A DNA stretch of 64,000 nucleotides, taken from the NCBI GenBank assembly GCA_023212725.1, contig JALBYF010000031.1:124001-188000 (forward strand). Reading direction: 5' to 3'. Shown one piece after another: positions 9,938-20,600 of the stretch. The notes beneath the pieces were generated by a model. It had not been told where the DNA came from. It did no database searches and worked only from the letters and a program-made list of their open reading frames with translations. Every line of letters starts with the position of its first letter. Position 1 is the stretch's first letter. This DNA comes from Tranzscheliella williamsii (lineage: Eukaryota; Basidiomycota; Ustilaginomycetes; Ustilaginales; Ustilaginaceae). Position numbers and translations under genes: made by a program.

Positions 9938-11680
9938 CTAGTAGACGTGGGCGTACTTGGAGTGTCGGCGGAGGATGTGGCCGTAGCGCTTGAGGCCCCA
10001 GAGGGGGAGGATAAGGCCGATGAAGATGGCGCCGAGGATGGTGCAGCCGATGCCGATGCTGGTGTTGACGAACAGCGCGTGGCCGAAGAGGGGGAAGGCG
10101 GCGGCGATGGCGGAGCGGATCAGGTCGTTGGCGGCGAGGACCGAGGCGGCGTACTTGGGATACGACATGGGCAGGTAGACGAGGATCGACTGGAAGAGGA
10201 GAAACACGCCCGGCAGCAGCAGCGCGGCAAAGATGACGGGCACGATCCAGTGGATATCCGCCCGGCTCGTCCAGCCAAACCCAAACAGCGAGAGCGGGAC
10301 AAAGAAGGAGGCAAACAGCGCGATCGCCAGCCGGTCCTCGGGCACGATCACGCCCTTGCTCGCCTTGGCCAGGAAGCGCGGGTTGAAAAACTTTTTGAGA
10401 TACCAGAGATAGCCGAACAGCGTCAGCACGCCGCTCACCGCCAGCCCGAGAAACGGCAGCCCAGACTCGCCCAAGTTGAAGTGGTGGATGTCGACAAAGA
10501 CGATGGGAAACGATTCGAAGAAGAGATAGAAGCATGCGTACGCGACGCCGAGGTAGAGCGAGGTGAAGAAGACCACCGGTTCAAACGAGAGGATAAAGGG
10601 CCGCAGCAGCGCCTCCTTGGTCAGGTCCGAGACGGTGACCGATGCCGAATCGAGCTCGCTCTGGCTGCGGATGCGCTGGTTGCCGGTCAGCTTGCGCAGG
10701 CGCTGTGCACGCCGGAGGAGGATGTTGGCTTCGAGCGTCTCGGGCAGCAAGAACGCCAGGATGGCGGTGGTCGCGCCGGAGAGGATGACCAGCAGCCACA
10801 GCGGCCATCTCCAGCCGAGATTCATCGCCGAGAATCCACCCACCACGGGGCCGAGCACCGGCCCGCACACCGCGCCCACCGCCCAGATGGCAATCGGGAA
10901 GGCCACCGCCACGCCGTCGTACATGTCGGACAAGCTGGCACCGCCGGTGGCTAGTGCGGGCGAGCCAAAAAAGCCGGTCCAGAAGCGCATCGCCATGAGC
11001 GTGCTGTAGTTGGGCGCCGCCGCGGCACCCACGTTGAGCAGAGTAAAGACGAGCATGCTAGGGATGTAGGCCCAGTTCCTGCCCACGCTGGGCAGCTCGC
11101 TGAGCGGCGACAGAAACATGGGCCCGATCGCATAGCCGAGGATGAAGAGCGAAAGACCGAGCGTGCCCTTGGTCAGGCTGACGCCAAACACCTCCATCAC
11201 AGCAGGGATCGAGGGAGTATAGATCGCCGAGCCCGAGTAGACGCCAAAGGTCATGACCGAAATGACAAAGGTGACAAAGGCCTTTTTCGCGGGCGACCAG
11301 TTGCGTGGGTTTTCTGGATCCTGGTCGTCGTACCACCCGACGATGATGTGATCTGGCTCGGTGCTGGCCGAGTCAGTGCTGGTCTTTTCGTTGCTTTGGC
11401 TGACGGCTCGGGATAGCGTGTTGGTCACGGGCACGGTCGCGTCGATGGCCAACTCGAGATCGCCTGTCGACGCCGACATTGACTCGCCGCTGGCAGACTT
11501 GTCTGCTGGCGTGGGCGCCTCGAGCGTCGAAACCGCCGAGCTGTGCGGCAGAGAGGAGGACGAGACGAGATTCGATGGCAGGACAAAGCCAGGCCGCTCG
11601 TCGGGCCGAGCAAACAGCTTGCCCTTGGAAGCCTGGTTGAGCAGTGTGCCCACCCATGCTGTGGCTACTACGGAGGTCAT
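9938..11680 (-). CDS. MFS transporter, DHA1 (drug/polyamine:H+ antiporter) type
   Basis: Single exon, 580 aa from the ATG at 11680. A ~115-residue hydrophilic N-terminus leads to DPENPRNWSPAKKAFVTF, the signature lead-in of DHA1 transporters such as Tpo/Flr/Qdr. Twelve hydrophobic segments follow. Motif A is divergent, but LGYAIGPMFLSPLSELPSVG (TM2-3 region), RFWTGFFGSPALATGG (TM4) and GPVLGPVVGGF (TM5, antiporter motif C) are all clear. Substrate cannot be told from sequence; plasma-membrane efflux of drugs or polyamines is the family-level guess. The frame is open 11 more codons upstream, but only from a TTG. Convergent with CAB5 (about 200 bp between ends). Confidence 0.88.
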   Translation of the reverse strand: MTSVVATAWVGTLLNQASKGKLFARPDERPGFVLPSNLVSSSSLPHSSAVSTLEAPTPADKSASGESMSASTGDLELAIDATVPVTNTLSRAVSQSNEKTSTDSASTEPDHIIVGWYDDQDPENPRNWSPAKKAFVTFVISVMTFGVYSGSAIYTPSIPAVMEVFGVSLTKGTLGLSLFILGYAIGPMFLSPLSELPSVGRNWAYIPSMLVFTLLNVGAAAAPNYSTLMAMRFWTGFFGSPALATGGASLSDMYDGVAVAFPIAIWAVGAVCGPVLGPVVGGFSAMNLGWRWPLWLLVILSGATTAILAFLLPETLEANILLRRAQRLRKLTGNQRIRSQSELDSASVTVSDLTKEALLRPFILSFEPVVFFTSLYLGVAYACFYLFFESFPIVFVDIHHFNLGESGLPFLGLAVSGVLTLFGYLWYLKKFFNPRFLAKASKGVIVPEDRLAIALFASFFVPLSLFGFGWTSRADIHWIVPVIFAALLLPGVFLLFQSILVYLPMSYPKYAASVLAANDLIRSAIAAAFPLFGHALFVNTSIGIGCTILGAIFIGLILPLWGLKRYGHILRRHSKYAHVY

Positions 11681-12962
11681 GTTGACCCAATACCCAACTA
11701 GTGTATTTACCAAGGTAGGGTTGAGGTAGGCAGCTGGCTATAGGCCTATGTTGATGGGCAGGTTGGATGATGATGGCGAGAGACGAGGCCAACCCGACGC
11801 CGCATGTTGCGGTGCTTATGTAGCTGCGGGCAAGCGCTCAAGCATGTGTACGATGGGGAGGAGCTGAGTTTCGATAGGTCCGTCGACCATGGCCAGAGCG
11901 ACATCCTCGGCGGTAAGCGATCCAGAGGAGAGCCATCGCACATGGCGCCATTCTTGTGCGAGACAAGCGTTGGCGGTGAAAAAAGAGATAGCCGCGGCGT
12001 TGCGGAGGAAGACATGGAAAAGCGTCGAACTGTCAAATAAGGATTGCGGACTGCGGAAGAATTGCGGTTATACAGATGGATGCGCATTGGAACTTGGGCA
12101 GGTGGTGGAGTAACGCCGCGGGAAAGGATAGGCTATTGCCCAATCAGGACTGTCATGTCGTCATATCGGGCAGAGATAAACGCGAAAGCAGCGCTAGCCG
12201 GGAAGGAAACTCACCGAATGTCCGTCCGCCTGGGAGTATTGGCACGAGTAGGCAGCGAATGCGGCTCGAGTGCGGATGATGTGCTTTGGAAATTGCAAAT
12301 CCGAATGCACGTTCGAATGGATGGCACTCGCAGCAAAGTTGATACATACCCGGCGAAGGAAAGAACCACGCAGTAGAAGCATGGAAGCGCGATAGATAAG
12401 GCCAAAATAAGTCCGCGACGCCGCGGACCCGGCAATCCAAATTGTAGTTGCCTTGGCTACAAGCCTACTTTTGTTTGCCGCGGACCCTTTCTTCCCAGTT
12501 TTTGATCTGAATCCGATTCAGTCGGGCCCGATCAGGCATCAAACTCAGCCTCCACCCGATAGTGACTCGGATATGGTACGTCTCGCTTTTCAAGCATCTG
12601 TGTTCTGCGAATCGATGATATCACGCCTCGGTGACCTGGCCAAACAAGGTAGACATACAGCCCTGCGAGTAACTCAAGGTGCGGCGTGCGGCGACGAAAG
12701 ATGAAGCTACGGATGAAGACGGCCGTTCGCCTGTAGTCGATCATGGGCGATGTGGGTGACGGTGGGAGCAATGCTGACTACCTTCTCGGCCGGTAGTTGG
12801 CGAAAGTGCTATTGGCAGCGATGGAGAGAGGCTTTGCAGTGTGTTTCGTACAGCGACGAGGGCACGCTGGTGCACAGACGCGATTCGGGTGCAAAAGACA
12901 CTTGAATTGAGAAATGCGGACGTGCGAACGGGGGAGCGGCCAGCGCGCTGCGGGGTGGGCGA
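11681..12962. other. Intergenic, MFS promoter and 3' flank of the Tyr-rich gene
   Basis: About 1.28 kb. Open frames here are short, mutually overlapping and not protein-like. No tRNA or repeat was recognised. It should hold the promoter of the minus-strand MFS gene. Confidence 0.5.
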
Positions 12963-13355
12963 TTAGCGGCCCTGGGAGGAAGAGTAGCCGTTGGGGGCGG
13001 TGTAGGTGGAGCCGCCGGCGCCGTCGTTGTAGTAGCTGTGCGGCGGGGCGGAGCGAGGCGTCCATCAGCGGTAGGGACAGGGAGGCAGGGACGGGGGGGA
13101 GGGGGGGACGTACGTGGAGCCGTTGGGGTTCGAGTAGTAGTAGCTGCCGCTCTGGTTCGAGTAGTGGTAGCTGTTCGAGTTGGCTGCGTCGGCGCCGTAG
13201 TCGCGGCTGCAGTAGTGGTTGCCCTGTGTGTTAAGTCAGCGCGGGCTGCGGCGCTGCAGTGCATGTATCGTGCTCGTGCTCGTGCTCACCTGGCTGTTGG
13301 TCCCACTGCTGGTGTACGTGTACCCGTCGGCACCGCTCTTGCTAGGCTCGGTCAT
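12963..13355 (-). CDS. Small Tyr/Asn/Ser/Gly-rich conserved fungal protein of unknown function, three exons
   Basis: Exons on minus: 13355-13290, 13223-13114, 13035-12963, all with GT-AG borders, giving 82 aa. The product starts MTEPSKSGADGYTYTSSGTN and continues with repeated short units such as GNHYCSRDYG, SYHYSNQSGSYYYSNPNGS and TYYNDGAGGSTYT, ending SSSQGR. The three exons read through in one frame, and the internal repeats run across the second junction (GST|YYNDG), which supports the model. I recall closely similar ~70-85 aa proteins in many ascomycetes and basidiomycetes, all annotated hypothetical. No signal peptide, membrane segment or catalytic motif is visible; a single Cys and about 14 Tyr are notable. 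Too short and too spliced to show up in simple open-frame scans. Confidence 0.8.
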
Positions 13356-13375
13356 CGTTTCGTTTCGTTTCGTTT
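13356..13375. repeat. Pentanucleotide microsatellite (CGTTT)x4 directly abutting the ATG of the Tyr-rich gene
   Basis: Four perfect CGTTT units read on the plus strand; as mRNA this is an AAACG repeat ending exactly at the start codon at 13355. Two degenerate units (CGGTT, CGGTC) follow on the far side. Confidence 0.9.
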
Positions 13376-14059
13376 CGGTTCGGTCTTGCTTGCTCGCCCT
13401 GGCAGAGAGGATCACGGCGAGAGGATGGATGGCCATCTGCCAGCCTGCCACTTTTATCGCCTTTTGAAGCTGTGGCACGGACCTGCCTTTGCCCGCATCC
13501 CACCTTATTTCGGCGGGGCCACTACCAAGAATAGAACTAGCTCGAAATGAAATCGTTTCTCACGCTCTGGCCCACCATGCATGTTGGCTGTACTGCGCAT
13601 CGGCTCTGACTCCGATAGCTTAGCACTGCCAGCTACTACTCTGCGGCACGAGAGCAGTAGACGAGTTATCTCCATGGAATGTGTTTCTTTTCAACCGGCA
13701 CTCATACACTCATGACTAGCATCTGAAAGCATCTGGAAATACGATTCTACGCACAAGCACGTTTTGGTGCATAGAAACGCATTTGCCAAGGCGACTGATC
13801 CGTACTGATAAGTGTATGTGCTTGCGCAATGAAGGAAGCCGCCAGCGTAGCAGACGACAGCACACGGTCTGAGCCGATCACGCACGCACTCGTTGTGCAG
13901 GCAGGCGTGGGCAGCGATGGGACACGGCACTTTTTATTCCGCAATTCACTGTGGGAGGCGATCCATGCCCGATCCGTAGCACGGTGGGGTGCCAGTCCAT
14001 AGCACGGTGGAGGGGAGGGGGATGGAGAGAGGGAAAGGGAAAGGGGAAAGGAGGGGCGA
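13376..14059. other. Intergenic with a purine tract 3' of the asparaginase gene
   Basis: About 680 bp: promoter of the minus-strand Tyr-rich gene and 3' flank of the asparaginase. From 14009 to 14056 the plus strand is almost entirely A/G with several runs of four or five G. No gene recognised. Confidence 0.5.
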
Positions 14060-15470
14060 CTAGAGGTCGAGGTCTTGGGCGAAATCGTGCTGGAAGAGGG
14101 AGCGGATGGAGGAGAGGTTGTGGCCGGTGGCGAGCGCGAGCTGGAGCTGAATGCGGGCCTTGGCGGGGTTGAGGAGGCCTGAGGCGATGAGCGTGTCGGC
14201 GTCGTCGGGGGTGACCGAGCCGGAGCCGGTGCGGGTGCTCTGAACGACGGGGATGCCTTCGGCCTGGGCGGCGAGCGAGGCGTTGGTGGCGGCAGCGGTG
14301 ATGCTGCCTGCGCCACTGCCGGCAAAGACGATGCCCTTGGCGCCGGCGCTGATGGCAGCAGGCACCAGCGATGCATCCATGTCCTGGTGGCCGTACAGGA
14401 TGTCCACCTGCGGCAGCGTGGCGTCGGCCGCCAGCTCGAACTTGTGCTTGTCTGCGCACACCAAATAAAACATCGCCAGCGTCAGCATCCTCATCAGCGC
14501 GGGGCAGAGCCGAGCGAAAGCGGTACTCACACGTAGGCTGCACGGCCGGGAAGTAGAAGAACGGCTTGTTCGACAGGAAGCCGCCCAGGTAACCCGGCTC
14601 GGGCGCGTGGAACGTGTCCAGGCTGTTCGCCTGCGGTGGTCAAGCAAAGCGGTCAGGCGGTCAGTGCAGCTCGCATGCCAGCTGCGCGGCCGGGGGGGAC
14701 TTACGTTGGTCTTCTCCGTGTACCACGCCGCGCCGATGCGGTCGTTGAGCACGATCATGGCGCCGCGTCGCTTGGCCTGCGATGACACGGCGAGCGTGAC
14801 CGCCTCGAGCAAGTTCGCGGGGCCGTCGGCCGAGATGGCCGTCGACGGGCGCATCGCTGTAGTGCACAGGGGGCGAGCGTCAGTCACACGATCCTGCACG
14901 GGGCGGGGGCGGGGGGGGTGCTGGGCGGCTACTCACCTCCGACGATGACGACCGGCTTGCCACAGTTGACGGTGGCGTCGAGGAAGAACGCGGTCTCCTC
15001 GAGCGTGTCGGTGCCGTGCGTGACCACGACACCGTCCACGGTGCCGCGCTCGCACATCAGCTCGTTGGCCAGCCGACTCATCTCGAGCAGCAGCGTCGCG
15101 TTGACCGACTCGCTGCCGATGTTGGAAACCTGGTAGCCGCGGATGTTGGTCACGTTGAGCAGATCCGGCACCGCTGTTCCCGCAAGCCAACGTGTCAGTC
15201 CTCTCTCCCGCGGTCGCGCGCTCGGCTAGGTGACCTACCTTCGACTAGCGCCGCGATGCCCACCACGCCCGCGGTGTAGGCCGTGGTGTCGGTGTTGGAC
15301 GTCGACGACCCGGCGATGGTGCCGCCGGTGGCAAAGATGGCCACCGTGGGCAGGCTGCCGTTGTGCGGCGAGACGTAGGTGGGCTGAGTGCCCGCGCTGC
15401 GGACCAGCGGCCGTGCCGCCGCGCCACCCACCACCACCGCGACCAAACTGAGCAACGTCGAAATCCGCAT
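14060..15470 (-). CDS. L-asparaginase with signal peptide (type II-like), five exons
   Basis: Exons on minus: 15470-15239, 15173-14937, 14856-14705, 14630-14531, 14451-14060, all GT-AG and in frame, giving 370 aa. A hydrophobic leader (MRISTLLSLVAVVVGGAAA) with a likely cut before RPLV indicates secretion or cell-wall/periplasmic location. The first active-site Thr lies in IFATGGTIAGS and the second in VVTHGTDTLEETAF. ISADGPANLLEAV and YGHQDMDASLV are further family blocks, and GIVFAGSGAGSI and VVQSTRTGSGSV belong to the C-terminal domain. The enzyme hydrolyses asparagine to aspartate and ammonia; secreted fungal forms scavenge nitrogen. Five GATAAG sites upstream fit nitrogen-catabolite control. 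A TTG-only extension of 6 codons upstream was not used. Confidence 0.92.
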
Positions 15471-16091
15471 TCTAAAACAGGCCAACACGGTGCTCCAGAG
15501 GTGTCCAAGGGGGATGAGATGCGGGTTTGGGCTGGCATGGCTGCCACCGCCCGCACTTTATACGCGCACGGCGGCGAGCCTCGCCGCGAAGAAAGCGGAT
15601 GGCAGCGGAAAGATCCCCCCGTTCCGCATGCGTCCGCGAGCGCACTGGAGCGTCGCTAGCCCGCCTTGGCACAACCCAACAGCCCAGCGCTCGGTACCAT
15701 CTCGGCCCACCCCCGCGCCCGCGCCCACGCAATTCGCCGACGCTCGGCCCGCGCTTGCCTATCAGTACCACCACCGCCGCGCCTACGCTTATCACCGGAA
15801 CTGCCAATCCCCGCCTCAACACGCACACGCCGCAGGCCGGCCAACAGACCGGGCGTCACCGGAACGATTACCACGCCACGTGGGCGACAGACGAGTTACA
15901 CGCGCGATAAGCGAACCGAAACCCGACGAGATTGCACCGTGGCTTCGCGCAGATCAGTGATGATAAGCGGCGTGCCGAACGGCGATGATAAGCGAGTTCT
16001 GTGCTGGATAAGCCATGTGCGCACGAGGTGGGGGCCGCGGAGAGGGTGAGTTGCCGGCGGCGGGGCTTACGCTTACGCTTGCTTGGGGGCT
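15471..16091. other. Asparaginase upstream region, 3' flank of KIN28
   Basis: About 620 bp between two minus-strand genes, so any upstream control here serves the asparaginase. No coding potential; it contains the GATAAG cluster listed separately. Confidence 0.6.
15788..16012. promoter_or_regulatory. Cluster of five GATAAG sites upstream of asparaginase
   Basis: Sites at 15788-15793 (as CTTATC), 15904-15909, 15962-15967, 15987-15992 and 16007-16012. They lie 318-542 bp upstream of the asparaginase ATG. GATAAG is the core bound by fungal GATA factors of the AreA/Nit2 class that switch on nitrogen-scavenging genes. Confidence 0.65.
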
Positions 16092-17285
16092 CTACTCAAA
16101 GGCGAGCTTGCGGGCGAGGCGTTTGCGTGCCTCGATCTCGGCCGAGTCGAGCGGCCGTTTGTGGGTGGACTGGGTGTGGGCGTTGCGGGCGTGGTCCTTG
16201 GTTTTGCTGTCGGAGAGGAGCGGATGCGCCGCGGGTTCGTCGGGCTCGGGTGGCTTGGTAGGATGGCGCGGCAGCTGGCGGAAGGGCGTGGGTGCGGGTG
16301 CCTGGGTAAAGTAGGCGTGGTGGAGCGCCTGGTGTGCCGAGAGCCGGCGGAGCGGGTCGTAGAGAAGCGTCTTCTGGAGCAGATCCAGCGCCTCGGCGCT
16401 GGCGGCGAGGAAGAGGTCGGCGAGGTTGCTCTTGGGATACGTCTCGAACGCGACGTAGTCGGGCAGCGCGCGGTGGCTGGGCCAGTCGCGCTCGCTGGGC
16501 GTGCCCAGCGCCTTGAAGATGGTGGTCAGCTGCTCGGCATCCGATTCGCCGGGCAGATACGGCACGCGGAGCATCAGCTCGGCGAAGATGCAACCTACGC
16601 TCCACATGTCCACGGCGGACGAGTAGGCGCGCGCGCCCAGCAGCAGCTCCGGCGGCCGGTACCAGCGCGTTACCACCTGGTGTGTCATGCGCGCGCCCGG
16701 GTCGCCGTGCTCGCGCGCCAGGCCGAAATCGGCGATCTTCAGCTCGCCCTCGGGCGAGATGAGGAGATTGTTCGGCTTCAGATCGCGGTGCAGCACCCAG
16801 TGCCGATGGCAGTACTCCAACCCGCGGCACAGCATCGCCATCCAGCTCTTGATGTCCGCCTGGGTAAAGATCAGCGCCTTGTCCTTGATCAGGGCCTCCA
16901 GGTTGCTGTCCAGAAACTCGAGCACGAGATTCAACGACGGTGTCGTCGACCCGGACGAGAAGACATCGATCATCTGCCACCCGTGCCGACACGCGCACGC
17001 CGTGCTCTGCTGTCAGTATGAGTCTGGCATGGCTGCAGCGCCGGCTCGACTCACCTTGATCACGTTGGGGTGGTGGAGCTCCTTGAGGAACTTGACCTCG
17101 CGGATCGCGGTCATGTCCATGCCGTTCTCGTTGGAGACGATCTTGATCTTCTTGATCGCCACCCGCGCGCCCGTCTGCACGTTGCGCGCCAGGAAGACCG
17201 AGGCGTAGGTCCCCTCGCCCACCTTCTCCACCTTGGCATACACGTTCCGCACCGCCAGGTTCTGCGCTGCCGCCGCCGTGTCCAT
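16092..17285 (-). CDS. KIN28: Cyclin-dependent kinase of TFIIH (CDK7/Kin28), two exons
   Basis: Exons on minus: 17285-17055 and 16973-16092, giving 370 aa. The Gly-loop is VGEGTYASVFLA, the ATP-site Lys is in VAIKKIKI, and the cyclin-contact helix is GMDMTAIREVKFL, the Kin28/CDK7 variant of PSTAIRE. The catalytic loop is HRDLKPNN near residue 138, followed by DFGLA. The T-loop THQVVTRWYRPPELLLG and VDMWSVGCIFAELMLRVPYL are diagnostic of CDK7. The kinase phosphorylates Ser5/7 of the RNA polymerase II tail and, in many organisms, other CDKs. A basic C-terminal extension after the kinase fold is disordered. The in-frame GTG-initiated extension upstream of 17285 was rejected. Confidence 0.93.
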
Positions 17286-17652
17286 CGTCGCTGTGCCTAA
17301 CCTGAGGCGCCCGCCAAGCAGCGCCGTGTTCACGCCCGCCAGATTGCGCTACGAAACTGCGCAGCTGCCGGTACCTGAGCAAGTGTCATCGTCTTGGCCA
17401 GCAAGAGCGGAGCTGAGCAACTCACACTGTCCATGTAGTCAACCCCGCGTTCCGGGTTCCGAGTAAATCGAAGCGGTAAACAACTTAACAGTGTAATTCA
17501 CTCCCACCCGCTCGGCATGTCACACTCATACTTGTGACTTATGTCTCCGCAAAACAACACCTCGACCGGCGTTCACAGGCTCGATCGCATTTCTTGGCGC
17601 CGACGGTGAAAAGAGATGGAGGTGTAGGTAGGGACATGCTGGGGGAAGGGGG
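17286..17652. other. Short intergenic region
   Basis: About 370 bp: KIN28 promoter and 3' flank of the choline kinase gene. Nothing further recognised. Confidence 0.5.
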
Positions 17653-20600
17653 TCAGATGGCGTCGATGCCGAGCTGGAGCAGGCGGCGGAACTCGGCCCG
17701 GAAGAGTTCGATGCGGCCGAGAGCGTAGCGGAGGTTGTCGAAGCTGTCAGCGCTGCCGGCCTCGTGGGCGGAGTGGGTGGGAGCGTCGCCGAGGACCGAG
17801 TCGGCGGAGGGGGTGGTGCTGGCCTCGAGTGTGGCCTTGGCAAGGACGGCTTCGACCTCCTCCTTGGCGAAGACGATGCCCCAGAGGCCCCAGACGGCGT
17901 GGGTGGCGGGGCTCCAGAGCTGCACCTCGCGCTCCAGCCGGTCCACCTCCTTCTCGATGCTGGCGTCCAGATGGGCCAGCGCCACCACCTGCGGCGACGC
18001 CGAGCCGTCTAGCGTGGGCGACAGCGGCGTGCCACCTCCCCCCACCGCACGCAGAGAGCCCGACGGCGGCACCTGCCACGACGACGAAGAGATCGACTCG
18101 TTGCTCCTCCGACGGCCCAGCGTCTGCGATGCTAGCTCGTCGGCGCTCGTCATCCTCTCCACCCGCCCGCCCGAACTGCTAGAGCTTTTCGGCGCCAGCT
18201 CGGGCCGGTGCCGCTCGCCCGACGACTTTTCCAGCGCAGCAACCTGCGCCGCGCCAGTGCTCGGCGTCACCGGTGCGCTCCTCTCGGCCGTCACCGGCCC
18301 CTTCATGTTGGAATGCTGCGGATGTTGAAGCGGCTCGACAGACTCCATCGGCGGAGGAAGCGACATGTCGGCGGGGATCTCCAGCATGGTGGGGCCTCCT
18401 TTGGAAATCTTGCCGCCCATCCGCAGCAGCCGTCCCTGCTCTACGTAGGCACGCAGCCATTTGCGCCTCTGCTGCTCGTCCGGATAGCTCCCGTGATGCC
18501 CCAGCGACCACGACAGGGTCGGATGGTGGTAGTCGGCTCGCCATTCCTGAAAGTGGTTCGCAATGTCGTAGGCGCGCGGGTTCGGGCTTGCATACTCAAA
18601 GTCGATAACCACAATGCGGTGGTGCGGCGGCAAAGCCTTCTTAAACGAGAGCCGGCTTTTCGATTTGGATCGGGTCGAGACGGGGCTGCGACGGCCCGAG
18701 GAGGACGAGGTGCTTTCGCGTCGCGAATCTTGCGATGGCAGACGAGGCATGCCGGCTGGGATCGAGGGAAGCTCGCCGTGGGGTCCCTTGGCGTCTCTCG
18801 TGCGCGGCTCGCCCTCCGTTGTGGCCGCAGGAGGCCGCGTGGGAAAGTGGCGGATGGCTAGCAGATTACCGTACTGGGCGTCATTGTGTGCAAAGACACG
18901 ACGCGAAGGGCCTTCCTTCCGCTCCCAGCGGCGAACGAATTGCTTGAATTCATCGATCTCGCGATATAATGAGACAAGGTCGATGGCGCGGATGCATCGC
19001 AGAGTGTTGCGCAGATTGCCGGGGGTGAGCCCAATGTCGGTGGAACGGAGGGTGCCCTTGGCCGTCTGCATTTCTTGGCGGATCGAGGGATGGCCGTCAA
19101 AGCAGAGCGCAATCGCCCTGGCGCCGCTTTCGGTCCGGGCAAACTTTTCCACAAGCTCTACCACCTTGGCCGCCTCGCGCGACCAGCGCTTCAGCCTGCG
19201 CCACACGCCCGGATATGGGCCACGGATTGACGGCTTTGGCGCCGTCTTGCCGATCGGATTGAGGGCCAGCGGAGACATGCAGTTGTTCGTGACGGGAGGA
19301 AAGTACGAGTTGGGCGTGTCGGTAGCCGAACTGCCCGACAGGCTGGGACTGCTGACGGTTTGCATCGAGGGACTATCGCCAAACAAGCTGGACTGAGAGT
19401 TGTAGCTGGTGGCCAGCGAGTCGAGCGAGGCGGCGGAACTGTTGCGATGGGCGTAGGGATGCATGCTGATCTCCTGGGCGTGTACAGGAGATGGCTCGCC
19501 CGAAGCCATGGGAGCTGGGCTTGCCCGCATGACGCCACGGTTATCCAGCGCATACATGTACGGCGAGGCGAGCTCCTTGTCGGGCATGGACGGGGTATGT
19601 CGAGCACGTGTCCTGCGTCTGGGACGATGCGAGCTGGCCATAATGTGATTCTCGATACCTCTTCCGAATCCTTTCTGGCTGGGGCCGTGGAGGTTGCCCT
19701 GCTCGAGAACAGTCTTCATGACTTCGAGGGGCACCGAATGCAGCTCGTTCATGCGACGGGCGACCCAATGGGCGCATCCTTCGCGGCCTTTGACGACCAG
19801 ACTGCCTCCCGACTTCATGTAGGCTTCGCGGTCGCCGAAATCCCTCATGCCTTCCTTCTGGATGGGGTCGCAGTCGTAGAACTCCTCCACTCTGCCATTG
19901 GCAAAGGTGCCGAGGATGTGGGGCCCGATTTCATACAGGCTGGAAAGAGTATGCAGGATGAGCAATTCGGCCCTTCTCGACAGAAGGACCTCGGAGCCGG
20001 CTCCATATACGCGAAGCAAAACTGTGGGCGGTGGGACGACGCCGGGACTAGCGGATGCTGAGGGTTGGTAGCTGGCAAAGAAGACCGCGTTGGTAAAGGC
20101 TCCGCTGATGCGCTTGAGCTTGATGTTGTCGGCTTGAAGCGGCCACAGGGCAGGATCAGCGGTCTGTTGAGACCACCCGGCAAGCTTGAGCTCGTGTACA
20201 AAGATTTTGAGGACCTTGGCGCGGAACTGCCAGGTATCAGCTTGGCGAGCATCCAGCCTACAGCCTCGGGCGGCGGGGACGCCATCGGCATGCATGTCAT
20301 CCTCGTCGGCATCCTGCAACTCCAAGCTGTCATCGTCTGCATCCAGATCGATATCCGCATCTGTATCGATCTGCGAGGCGGGAAAGACCGACGTTGACAC
20401 CGAGCCGGACGAGGGAGAGGAGGATGCCGCAGCGGGAAGGGAAGAGGAGCATGCTGCGAAAGCAGTACCGGACGACAGCGATGGTGGTGAGGCGGCGGAC
20501 TGGAGGGATCTCAAAGAGAGGGAGGACCTGGATGCAATGGGTGTGGTGGTGCCACTGAGTTCACTGAAGTGATGCGGATGGGTAGGGGTATGTCCAGGAG

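Noticed and set aside
11681..11713. N-terminal extension of the MFS protein
   Set aside because: The extra codons begin at TTG, not ATG; the ATG at 11680 was used.
13038..13550. 170-codon plus-strand open frame across the Tyr-rich gene
   Set aside because: Antisense of the spliced micro-protein exons and introns; Arg/Val/Ala-rich with no features.
16083..17021. 312-codon open frame on plus opposite KIN28
   Set aside because: Antisense to the kinase domain; no recognisable protein features.
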